A stretch of DNA of 64,000 nucleotides. Origin: Aspidiotus rigidus (taxonomy: Eukaryota > Arthropoda > Insecta > Hemiptera > Diaspididae). Where the stretch lies: the NCBI GenBank assembly GCA_035079385.1, contig JAVHKY010000024.1:1922001-1986000 (forward strand), read 5' to 3'. Under the pieces are notes generated by a model. The model worked only from the letters and a program-made list of their open reading frames with translations. It did no database searches and was not told the origin of the DNA. The translations under genes and the position numbers were made by a program. Each line of letters opens with the position of its first letter. The first letter of the stretch is position 1. This document shows positions 53,395 through 64,000 of this stretch, in pieces.

Positions 53395-55440
53395 AAAATT
53401 TTGACTGAAAATGTTGATCCTCAATCCGTAGAGTGAGCTATCTAAAAGAACTTGACAAAATTTCGATCAAAGAAAAAAAAGCTTCGAGAAATTTGATACA
53501 GCTGTTGGACTCCATGGTAATAAGCGGATAGATCGTGGTTCTTCGCTGCCAAATTTCAGGATAAGGAAGGGTAGTCTTGTTAGGCCGAGAAAGGTTATTC
53601 TATTCCTTGTCCCGAAAAAAGTATGTAGGTAATAGAAATACGGCTATTGACCGCTTAACACTTACGAGTACTCACCGCTATTTTCTGTTCGGTATCATTT
53701 CAAAACCTGCCAAACGTTAGCTAGAATCATCTCTTACAAGTTCTTGACATTAACCTACGAAGTTTCATTCGTAAAACTGTGCCAGTCTTCGTATCGATGG
53801 AGGTCAAATAGTGTTACGAGTATAATTTCGGACGATCATCGAACCCATTCGTTACAAGTTTTATTAGGCCTCTATACATACTCGTACTGTGTCAGAGAAA
53901 ATGAAAAATAAAATTCTGCATACGTAGAGATCTTTCATCGGTGCTAATTTTTGAAAATGATTCCCGTCTCTATTCTCTCGCTTATTTTTGAAATCGTCGG
54001 ATTACTTACATTACAACATTGAGGTATGTATAATTGTGGTATTATCGAACGAAAATCGCGCGCCATCAAGGCTACCTGAATTAAACGTAATTTACATTTA
54101 TAACACAGAATTAGCCAAGCGATTAATTAAAACTCGTTAAATGTAATAAATAATAGACGACCTGCGTTTGTGTTTACGTTTACACTCGAGAAAAGTGTAG
54201 GGAAACAATAAAAGAGATAGCAACTCGAGTGCGGTAGCAGAAAAAGAGAGAGAGCGATATTTGCGTAAGAAAATGTGGGTTATTAACTCAATTTCTCCGT
54301 TCGAAAATATTCCATTAATGCGTCATTATTCTGTCGATATTTCATACATACGAGAGTGAATTGCATCGAACGTCTTTCATTTTTTATGGATTATGACAAT
54401 CATTCCAGTGGGTATTATCTGTAATGCATCGAAGAACCGAGAACCGTGACCCTGTTGCAATTGTTTCTCCATATCAGAAACCGCATTTCGAAAAAATTTG
54501 TCAACTTGGAGGTTTTTTAAGAGAATTCTTGTTTTAGGGTAGATATTTGATGGAAATGTGGGCGATGTAAACAGGGGAAAAAGGGAGACCTGAACTTTCC
54601 TCTTCCCCTCCCCAAGACTTAGAGCAATGTGACCTTATGACTGGGGGAGAATTTTGTGCTTCACTGATGCCGTCTGTATCTCTCTACTGAAAATTGGCTT
54701 CATGGTTCTTTTCGTCTAAAGGTACTTCTTTGCCTTGGGTACCCTCTCTTCTCTTGCCGTAATCTGATGTTTGATCTGATCCAAACTCTGTTCTTCTCCT
54801 TCTACATTACAACAACCATCTTGGTCGTGTAACAATCTTCATATTTGGTCATAATTCTGGAATTATTATTGGAATTGGCTCATATACCCTTCATTAAACT
54901 TGGGATTTCGTACTAGTCTTCTTGGTATAATGCTTCCTGTGATCTTTATTGACTACTGGGTTTTGGATCTTTTCTATGGAATTTGGAATCTTTACCTCCT
55001 TTTCTCAGTGGAATCAGTTGGAAGGTTTGGGTCTTCTCACCTTTTTCCTGTTAAGTAAATTAAAGTTATAACTTTGACTAAGGTTGGATTTTATTTCCCC
55101 TAGGTGGAGGGCAATTTAATCTGTGATCTGGGGCAGTTGTCAGTGTACTGGTTGCTGCCAGTGCCAGCACCTGCACTGAGTATAGCAAGGACATGCTGCT
55201 GCTTATCCTTCTTGTTGTCTCGTGCAGAGCTTAGTCTTAACTGACTGTCCTCTCACCGGCATGAGCCGAAAAGCCGAGGTAGTGATCGACAATGACTCCA
55301 GCAGCTGCTCCTAGCCTCATACGTGCAGGCCTAACTAAGCCCAACATACAGCAGTATAAAAGCCTATATGAGTACTAAACTATTTATATTTTGTATATTA
55401 TTACAAGGATGAGGAATGAATGAACTCAAAAATTTCAAAA
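53395..55440. other. no gene recognised
   Basis: Unique-looking sequence without recognisable domains, RNA genes or repeats. Confidence 0.45.
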
Positions 55441-55670
55441 TCAGGCTCGGGGTCATAGTTGATGATATCATCAGCTAATGACGTCATAGTTCAAGGGATA
55501 CAGTATACAGGATTATTGGGGAGGAGAACTCGCAGGGGTGGTGTATTCGCAAATTTTAACAGGGAACCTCTTTTACCGGGGGAGGGGGGTTGGAAAAAAC
55601 ATTCACTGTCCGGCAAAGCTCGTCCAAGTCCCCCTCCTACCATATACAGCTCGTTGGTCGGCGCATATAA
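55441..55670 (+). repeat. fragment of dispersed aacagg-hairpin family
   Basis: Contains gatgatatcatcagctaatg with a following acgtcat, then ttttaacagggaacctcttt followed by a G run, then tcctaccatatacagctc, in the same order as elsewhere. Confidence 0.5.
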
Positions 55671-55974
55671 CATGAAAGATAGCCCCTTCAAGTAAGTAGG
55701 TATGCACTGCTTTATACACCAATTGATTAGCCCCTTCAATGATCCAGATATGCAATGCTTCAAACACCATACGATTCAGGACGCCCTTCTAAGGTATTCT
55801 AAGTTCCCCTCGTATCAACTAGATATGCAATGCTTCATACACCAATTGACTTGGCCCCTTGAATGATCCTGATGTGCAATGCTTCAAACACCATACAACT
55901 CAGGATCTCCTTCTGAGGTATTCTAGGTTCTCCTTGTATCATATTATCATTTACAGCTCGGAGGTGTATGCAGG

Positions 55975-56526
55975 GTGAGGCCAAGAGATGTAACCAGTTA
56001 AATTGGAGTTTGCACCAAGCTCCCTCTAGTGCAACAATGCAAAATGTTAGATGCATACATTGAAGCTACAAAATTTGTATCTCAATTTTATCTTTAATTT
56101 GCCTCTCTATCCCACATTTTGCTGAGCTGAGTTATGGACCAAAATGTGTCAAAAATTGACCAATCTGCCAAGATCCTCAAAAACTGAAAATTGTTTGAAC
56201 TTCCATGTTTTACTTGATTTAAAAGTGAAATTTAACGCTGACTCTGGAAAAAAAAAATGCCCGAATAACCCTATGAAGCTTGAAGTGAGCAAATTTTCAA
56301 TTTCTTATTTCGGAAATCATGGCAAATCGGTCAATTTCTGGCACATTTTGGTCCATAATTCGGCTTAGAGAAGTTGTAGAAAGTTGGATAGGAGCGCAAA
56401 TTGAAGATAAAATTAAGATACAAATTTTGTAGATATCAAGCATACATCTAACGTTCCACATTTTCGAGCTGGATTGAATAATGTAGCGCAAACTCTTGTT
56501 TAATGGGTAACATCTCTTGGCCTCAC
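55975..56526. mobile_element. foldback MITE, copy 2
   Basis: The arms begin gtgaggccaagagatgtaac and end gttacccattaaac reversed (gtaacatctcttggcctcac). The inner phrase atggaccaaaatgtg is mirrored at cacattttggtccat. About 230-bp arms. The interior matches 14839-15375 (gaacttccatgttttacttg, tgaagcttgaa). Confidence 0.7.
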
Positions 56527-57230
56527 TCGGTATAGCCTGGAAGATGACCCCTTCAATGATCCAGATATGAAACGTTTCTGACACCATACTCCGACTCAGA
56601 AAATCCTTTCAAGGTATTCCAAGTTCCCCTTATATCAACCAGATATGCAATGCTCCATACACCAATTGACTTGGCCCCTTCAATGATCCAGATATGCAAT
56701 GCTTCAAATATCATACAACTCAGAACATCCTAAAATATTCTAATTTTCCCCTTGTACCAACTAGGTATGCAATGCTTGATACGCCAATTGACTTGGCCCC
56801 TTCAATGACCCAGATATGCAATGCTTCAAAAACCATATGACTCAGAACATCCTTTCAAGGTATTCCAAGTTCCCCTTATATCAACCAGATATGCAACGCT
56901 TCATACGGCAATTGATTTAGCCCCTTGAATGATCCAGATATGCAATGCTTCAAAAACCATACAACTCAGAACATCCTAAAATATTCTAATTTTCCCCTTG
57001 TACCAACTAGGTGTGCAATACTTGATACGTCAATTGACTTGGCCCCTTCAATGACCCAGATATGCAATGCTTCAAAAACCATACGACTCAGAAAATCCTT
57101 TCAAGGTATTCCAAGTTCCCCTTATATCAACTAGATATGCAATGCTCCATACACCAATTGACTTGGCCCCTTCAATGATCCAGATATGCAATGCTTCAAA
57201 TATCATACCACTCAGAACATCCTTCTAAGG

Positions 57231-58061
57231 CAGTGCTTCTCAATTATTTTAGCTTGCGGTCCCCTTGGAAGCAAGAAAAAAATTCGCGGAACCCCATGAA
57301 AAATTGTAATGTCCAAAAACTTTATAAGTAATTCAAAACTCTGACAAATTATTTATCAATTAGTGTGAGGTATGATGAGTTTTCGCTTTACAAATGTTAC
57401 GTTACATCATGTTTTATGCTTGACAATTTCAACCTGAGGTCAGGTGCTGCGTCAAGACAATTTCTGTATTTCGTTTTCATGGCAACTTATGAAGAGAAAC
57501 CAGTTTCACACAAGTAGGTGCTTACGAATGGTAGTAAAATTAAAATAGCCTTATTGTACAATTCAGGGTATTCATTTTTAATACTACAACAGAAGTCGGT
57601 TAATGATTGGTTCTTGAATGATTCGCGTAAGGTGGAATCACATGTCATGTCAATGAAATTCTCGTACTCCTGTCCTGAAAGACTTTCTGGTTTTTCAGAG
57701 ACAAGAAACGGATCTTTCACCCACTGGTTTCTCCTTATTGCGACATCCCACTCCTCAGGGAAGTAATGTTCCACGCTGATCTGCAATGCGCGGAGATGCT
57801 CAACTATATCTCGGACAACGTCAGCGGGCACATCGCATGTTTCTGTATTTTCTTTCATTTCTTGCAATGCGGGGAAGGAGTCGAAGTTTTCAGCCAGAAC
57901 TGAACTAGTCCAGTAACCTAGTTTTTTTTCCCATTTATTTTACGAGCTTTGTTTCATTTGCAATTTACGTTTTGCGTTTCAAATTCCTTTCTTTCCGCGG
58001 ACCCCCTGACAGATGTCCGCGGAACCCCAGGGGTCCGCGGAGCACCATTTGAGAAGCACTG
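57231..58061 (-). mobile_element. hAT element remnant
   Basis: The ends cagtgcttctcaa and ttgagaagcactg are perfect 13-bp inverted repeats of the hAT type. TTCTAAGG is duplicated on both sides (57223-57230 and 58062-58069), the 8-bp duplication expected of hAT. 831 bp, so most of the transposase is missing. It sits inside a satellite unit. Confidence 0.95.
57487..57867 (-). pseudogene. hAT transposase, C-terminal fragment
   Basis: 126 codons ending LYNKAILILLPFVSTYLCET plus GFSS. The YPELYNKA...LPFVSTYLCETGFS block is the hAT dimerisation and catalytic-Glu region in the ZBED/SCAND3-like group. The upstream DDE domain and BED finger are absent. It runs into a stop right after GFSS, so even this part is cut short. 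Confidence 0.85.
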
Positions 58062-58409
58062 TTCTAAGGTATTCCAAGTTCCCCTTATATCAACTCAATA
58101 TGCAATGCTTCATACGCCAATTGACTTAGCCCCTTGAATGATCCAGATATGCAATGCTTCAAAAACCATACGACTCAGAACATCCTTCTAAGGTATTTCA
58201 AGTTCCCCCTTGTACTAACTAGGTATGCAATGCTTGATACGCCAATTGACTTGGCCCCTTCAATGATCCAGATATGTAATGCTTCAAACATCATTCCCTA
58301 AGTCCCTTTTGTATCATATCATAAACACAGCTTGGAGATTCGTGTATGTAGCCCGAAAGATAGCTCCTTTGAGTAAGTAGATATGCAATGCTTCTTAGAC
58401 CAATTGGTC

Positions 58410-58620
58410 TTTTCCTAGTTCTCCTCCTACCATATATAGCGTCAAAGTCCAAGCCTGTGACATCACAATCTGATGACGTCATACATTTTTCAGATCCCAC
58501 ATGCCGTATAAAACAGGTTTTCTGCCATTCCTGGTTCAAATTCGTTAAAGAACCCGTGAGTTTTTTGGAATTAGAGGTTAAGATTCAGGAAACTTAGGAA
58601 GGACAAGTTTTGGTGGGGTT
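58410..58620. repeat. fragment of dispersed aacagg-hairpin family
   Basis: Contains ctcctaccatatatagcgtc, gatgacgtcatacattttt and an inverted hairpin word (aaaacaggttttctgc, about 58508-58523) in the usual order. Confidence 0.5.
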
Positions 58621-61435
58621 AACTCACGGGAATGGTGTGAACTCGCAAATTTCGGAATTATGGGCTGGAATTGAAGAAACTACATGAAAGACATGAAACG
58701 TGTCAAATCTGCGAGTACCCCACCCTAATTTTTTGGCCAAAGATGGTTTTTGATAAAGATCCATATTTTAGTCTTCAAGTATTAAATAAGAAAACGTAGT
58801 CTCTGTCGTACGTCTCGTGTGATTCACATCGTCATTACTCTTCCCATAGTTATCTTAAATAACCTTCAACGAAGAAATTAGTTCTCCCCCTCTTCTCCCC
58901 CCCCCCCCCCCCCCGAATATCAGTAGAAGATTTAGAAATCTGCGAGTACATCTAGTTTTGCTCTATACGATCAAGATTTGGGGCGAACGAGCAGAGTGAG
59001 TGAGCCTTGGGTGTCTAGTAGCTCAACGTACAGTATTCTAGACTTACACTAGATTAAAATTGGGAGCGAATGAGTGCTGGGAGCTAAGTAGCTTAACATA
59101 TCGTATACTAGACTCACGCTAGACCAAAATTGGCGTAAACGAGCGGATGAGCAAGTCTAGAAGTAACCGGCAAAGACGAATTTGACATTATGATAGACAT
59201 GAAGCATGGCCCTTATTTATTTGGCTCTGTAGGTACCAGAAAATTTTTCTTAATTTTTTGTTAGCGTGTATAATGAGTTTCTCCGTAGGGATACTTCAAG
59301 TTGGGAATAGGATTTACGCTTTGATCGCGTGACATGACATGTTCGTTTCAAAATTTATAATGTCGTGATAATGACGAGTTTCTCATACGTATAACATCCA
59401 CAAATTTTGGTAATTTCGTATGGACTTGTTTCATCCGTACATACATTTAATTTGAAAATCATCGTAATTAATGTATATTATAGTGAACATTCTGCCGGAT
59501 TTTGCTCAATATAATGTATTGAGTGACGTAAAAGAGTTAAGAGCTTTTCTGTTCACGTTGCGACCATATGGAATCAGACGGAAAGAGAAATGTATATCTT
59601 ACGGGAATACTGCTCCGAAAGGCCTAGCGAGGCAATGATGATTTAGCATTGGAGTGAACATAAATGATCGAGACATCTACTTTTCGACGTGAATATTTTT
59701 CATTGATTCGTCCCCTCCTCCCGGTGAGTGATTTACAGTGCTGAATACTCACGATCTCATCAATCCACGGTCATAAGTGAACGGCCAGAAAGTGACCTCA
59801 GTAAAAATGATACGTGAGGCTGACCGAGTCACAACTGTTCACAGTTTGCTTTTCGAAGTTTTCGTTCCAGTTCAGCATTTTTGTTGTGTACATATAAATT
59901 GTAAGAAGTGTACCACGTTACGGCTGTAACGATAGAGCGACCGACATGACACTCGATCAAGAGATTTCAGCTTCGTAGTTTTAGGCTCCACTTTTGAACG
60001 TTGCCAATTTATAATCCCTGCTAGCGAAATTGACGGACAATATGATCGCGAAAGGAAGTCGCTAATGATGCGAATATGATCCAATTAAAGACGTTGTACG
60101 CAGTTGTTTGCGATATTCTCTTCGTCACAAAATGTCGTCGTACGCGTATGTACCATTCCTCTAATCTAAAGGACATCTCGTGCGCTTAAAATGAACAGAA
60201 TTTTCTCTCACCATGCGTATTTATAAGTGAACCTACCTAAAAATACGCGTCAACTTCTCTCGATAAGCCCAATGAGGCGCAGTTCAGGATAAATGGGCTG
60301 ACGACTCACCCAATTCGATTTTCCTGTTTATTTCCTCGTAATCCTCATAAATTGTGAGGCTCGACAGCGAACAATGTGCGAACTAGGTATGTTCTGTATA
60401 AATGAACTGGATGTAGTTCTTGAGAAGAAGCAAAAGGGCAAAAGGGTGCAGAGTTTGGTAGGTTTACGGTGGTCTTCCGATTTGTAGAAAATTGTGGAAC
60501 GACAGCGGCGTAATTCGTGCATGATTTCGAACGATTTGCTCGTATGATATTTTTGGATATTCAGAGATGTATCTCGTTGCCGTAAACAACAGATTTTATT
60601 GGCGTGAGAAACAAATTAAAAAGTTTTTACTTTCGTCTACAGGGAATCCCAATTGCTCGTGATTTTAAAATGGATATACGAACTTTTATAAAACGTTGCA
60701 ATTTCTTAAACCTATGAATCTGGAATATTTTTTGCGATCCGAATCCATGACGTTGAAATTCGAAGAAGGAGGGAGAGAATTTCTCCCACGAGTTATTCTT
60801 TCAACTCTTGTAAAGGAATTATGACTTCAATCAGGCCTAAATGCTACGCTAATCTCAGTACATGTAATCGAGCAGCCATCAATAAAGGCTCTCGCCGGGT
60901 AAGAAGGGATAATGGCCTTGGCCCCCAATGAGAAAACTCGAAATCCAAAAAATTGGACCTGTCTGCTCACCCACGTGGGCTGCAGAGTCATTTTTAGGCC
61001 TAAATCCAAATAGCTGTATCTCAGAGAATGATGATCGCATAGCCATGAAACTTAGCGACATTTTAGTATATGTGAACGTTCATCCATGGTATTTTTTTTC
61101 AAAAAAAATCATTCATATTTTCCCTAGTTTCTAGCAATAACAAAACTTCAAACTCGAATAAAAAATGAATCGGGGGGGAGGCACCTGGGAAAAATCATTT
61201 ATTTGAAGCGCCATACCCTCTACTACGACATACATGAGTACCATAGTTCTCGGTGAGGTGGAACATTCCCAAAAAAATCATTTTTAATGAATTTCTGTTA
61301 TTTTTCCATGAATAGCGGGGTGAACGATGACTGCTACCGCAATAGACCGCGAGAAATAAATAGTCAATGTTCGAGCTGAAAAATACGCACTCCTCCGTGG
61401 GATGAAATGGGAATGTTGATAGACCAAAAATATAT
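58621..61435. other. no gene recognised
   Basis: Includes a C homopolymer at about 58899-58913 and a few tactagactta words. The rest looks unique with no domain-bearing frame. Near 60,830-61,300 the sequence gains words that lead into the satellite. Confidence 0.45.
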
Positions 61436-61439
61436 TTTT

Positions 61440-64000
61440 AGTATTTCGTTTATCGATTTGGTCAATTCTTATGTAAAGACGTCCACCGATTAGGTGGAGT
61501 ACGTTAGATTGAGAAAAATAGTTGAAAAATTCTCCAGTCGCTGGAACAGTTTGAAAATAGTAGAGAAATCCACTGTTTCAACCTGGAAAACTGCGATTTT
61601 TCATATTTCATTCATCAAATAGGTCAAGTCTTACGTAAACATGTCCGTCGAGTTTGAAAAAAATGGTCAAAAAATTCTCCAGTCGCTAGAACGTTTTAGA
61701 AATGACAGATAATCGAGAAAATTCACTTTTTCACCCTGGACGACCGTGAGTTTTCATATTTCATTCATTAAATAGGTGAAATCTTACATAAACATGTCCG
61801 CCAAATTTGAAAAAAATGGTCAAAAAATTCTCCAGCCACTGGAACGTTCTGGAAATGACGAAAAATCGAGAAAATCCAATTTTTCACCCTGGAGAACCGT
61901 GAGTTTTGGTATGTCATTCATCAATTCGTTCAATTCTCAAGTGAACATGTACGCCGAGTTTGAAAAAAATAGTCAAAAAATTCTCCAGCCGCTGGAACCT
62001 TCTGAAAATGACAAATGAAAATCCATTTTCTCACCCCGGAGGACCGTGAGTTTTCATATTTCATTCAACAAGTAGGTCAAATCTTACATAAACATGTCCG
62101 CCAAGCTAGAAAAAATTGGTCGAAAAATTCTCGAGTCACTGAAACGTACTGGAAATGACAAATAATCGGGAAAATCCACTTTTTCACCCTGGAGGACCGT
62201 GAGTTTTCATATTTCATTCATCAAATAGGTCAAATCTTACATAAACATGTCCGCCAAATTTGAAAAAAATGGTCAAAAAATTCTCCAGCCACTGGAACGT
62301 TCTGGAAATGAAGAAAAATCGAGAAAATCCAATTTTTCACCCTGGAGAACCGTGAGTTTTGGTATGTCATTCATCAATTCGTTCAATTCTCAAGTGAACA
62401 TGTACGCCGAGTTTGAAAAAAATAGTCAAAAAATTCTCCAGCCGCTGGAACCTTCTGAGAATGACAAATGAAAATCCATTTTCTCACCCCGGAGGACCGT
62501 GAGTTTTCATATTTCATTCAACAAGTAGGTCAAATCTTACATAAACATGTCCGCCAAGCTAGAAAAAATTGGTCGAAAAATTCTCGAGTCACTGAAACGT
62601 ACTGGAAATGACAAATAATCGGGAAAATCCACTTTTTCACCCTGGAGGACCGTGAGTTTTCATATTTCATTCATCAAATAGGTCAAATCTTACATAAACA
62701 TGTCCGCCAAATTTGAAAAAAATGGTCAAAAAATTCTCCAGCTACTGGAACGTTCTGGAAATGAAGAAAAATCGAGAAAATCCAATTTTTCACCCTGGAG
62801 AACCGTGAGTTTTGGTATGTCATTCATCAATTCGTTCAATTCTCAAGTGAACATGTACGCCGAGTTTGAAAAAAATAGTCAAAAAATTCTCCAGCCGCTG
62901 GAACCTTCTGAAAATGACAAATGAAAATCCATTTTCTCACCCCGGAGGACCGTGAGTTTTCATATTTCATTCAACAAGTAGGTCAAATCTTACATAAACA
63001 TGTCCGCCAAGCTAGAAAAAATTGGTCGAAAAATTCTCGAGTCACTGAAACGTACTGGAAATGACAAATAATCGGGAAAATCCACTTTTTCACCCTGGAG
63101 GACCGTGAGTTTTCATATTTCATTCATCAAATAGGTCAAATCTTACATAAACATGTCCGCCAAATTTGAAAAAAATGGTCAAAAAATTCTCCAGCCACTG
63201 GAACGTTCTGGAAATGAAGAAAAATCGAGAAAATCCAATTTTTCACCCTGGAGAACCGTGAGTTTTGGTATGTCATTCATCAATTCGTTCAATTCTCAAG
63301 TGAACATGTACGCCGAGTTTGAAAAAAATAGTCAAAAAATTCTCCAGCCGCTGGAACCTTCTGAAAATGACAAATGAAAATCCATTTTCTCACCCCGGAG
63401 GACCGTGAGTTTTCATATTTCATTCATAGGTCAAATCTTACATAAACATGTCCGCCAAGTTCGAAAAAATTGGTCGAAAAATTCTCCAGTCACTGGAACG
63501 TACTGGAAATGACAAATAATCGAGAAAATCCACTTTTTCACCCTGGAGGACCGTGAGTTTTCATATTTCATTCATCAAATAGGTCAAATCTTACATAAAC
63601 ATGTCCGCCAAATTTGAAAAAAATGGTCAAAAAATTCTCCAGTCACTGGAACGTTCTGGAAATGACGAAAAATCGAGAAAATCCAATTTTTCACCCTGGA
63701 GAACCGTGAGTTTTGGTATGTCATTCATCAATTCGTTCAATTCTCAAGTGAACATGTACGCCGAGTTTGAAAAAAATAGTCAAAAAATTCTCCAGCCGCT
63801 GGAACCTTCTGAAAATGACAAATGAAAATCCATTTTCTCACCCCGGAGGACCGTGAGTTTTCATATTTCATTCATCAAGTAGGTCAAATCTTACATAAAC
63901 ATGTCCGCCAAGCTAGAAAAAATTGGTCGATAAATTCTCCAGCCACTGGAACGTTCTGGAAATGACGAAAAATCGAGAAAATCCAAGTTTTCACCCTGTA
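61440..64000 (+). repeat. about 150-bp satellite in 453-bp higher-order units
   Basis: Monomers share ccgtgagtttt, ttcattcatcaa, aaacatgtccgccaa and gtcaaaaaattctccag. The anchor ccgtgag falls at 61744, 61897, 62044, 62198, 62350, 62497 and 62650, giving spacings of about 147-154 bp. Three monomer types (tatgtcattcatcaattcgt; catatttcattcaacaagta; catatttcattcatcaaata) cycle in order, so whole units repeat every 453 bp (for example 61794, 62247, 62700, 63153; then 448 to 63601). The first monomers (61440-61740) are diverged, marking the array edge. The array runs off the window. Confidence 0.93.

Larger units (their letters stand above)
55670..58400 (+). repeat. about 122-bp satellite (interrupted)
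   Basis: Units contain two half-units, one around tagatatgcaatgcttcata plus ccaattgacttggcccctt, the other around gatccagatatgcaatgctt plus actcagaacatcc and a ccaagttccccttatatc joint. Runs are at 55670-55940, 56530-57230 and 58062-58400, interrupted by a foldback MITE and a hAT remnant. A relative is at 15380-15500. Confidence 0.85.

Noticed and set aside
61776..63825. Series of 74-codon frames in tandem, as if a repeated gene family
   Set aside because: A by-product of the 453-bp satellite period being divisible by three; silent positions are as conserved as all others.

Overview
The window is eukaryotic, repeat-dominated DNA. It is A+T-rich, with no operons and no recognisable host protein-coding gene, and it carries remnants of nearly every major class of animal transposable element plus two satellite arrays. 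The mix (copia-type LTR element, Penelope-like elements, R1-, I- and Jockey-like LINEs, tyrosine-recombinase element, hAT, pogo-like MITE, Helentron-type non-autonomous elements, foldback elements) points to an arthropod, most likely an insect. A hemipteran is a weak guess only. Most of the window is either intergenic or lies inside a very large intron.

Layout. 1-3.7 kb: no gene, a hammerhead-like motif and a faint reverse-transcriptase remnant. 3.8-12.5 kb: two copies in opposite orientation of a 2.2-kb foldback element with about 580-bp arms; the second is interrupted by a Helentron-type element and a 126-bp MITE. 12.6-15.9 kb: Penelope 3' fragment, foldback MITE, short tandem repeats. 15,988-21,553: a complete, apparently young copia element (identical 179-bp LTRs, 5-bp target duplication GTCTG, uninterrupted 1507-codon gag-pol). 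21.6-23.1 kb: dispersed repeats including a TGACGTCA cluster. 24.8-27.6 kb: a decayed Penelope copy split by a 5'-truncated R1-like LINE. 27.8-29.9 kb: a Penelope-like element (PLE1) with one in-frame stop. 31.8-38.7 kb: a second Penelope-like element (PLE2) bounded by a 12-bp direct repeat, with an inverted 3' arm at its head. PLE2 is split by a 3.7-kb foldback element with 590-bp arms that itself contains LINE and GIY-YIG fragments.

41.3-48.5 kb is the most unusual segment. An element with about 800-bp terminal inverted repeats encodes one tyrosine recombinase of Crypton type and no DDE transposase. Its left arm is split by two further inserts, each with its own inverted ends and each carrying a broken copy of a cysteine-rich CXC-type gene. 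The three surviving pieces of the left arm sum to 798 bp against 802 bp on the right, which supports the reconstruction.

48.5-53.4 kb: a pogo-like MITE, a Jockey-like LINE fragment and a second, larger Helentron-type element full of minisatellites. 55.7-58.4 kb: a roughly 122-bp-unit satellite hosting a foldback MITE and an 831-bp hAT remnant with an 8-bp target duplication. From 61.4 kb to the window end: a satellite of about 150-bp monomers in a 453-bp three-monomer higher-order unit.

The genes do not form a pathway; they are replication and integration machinery of independent parasites. Only the copia polyprotein and the tyrosine recombinase are intact over their full apparent length. 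All identities come from motif recognition by eye, without database searches.
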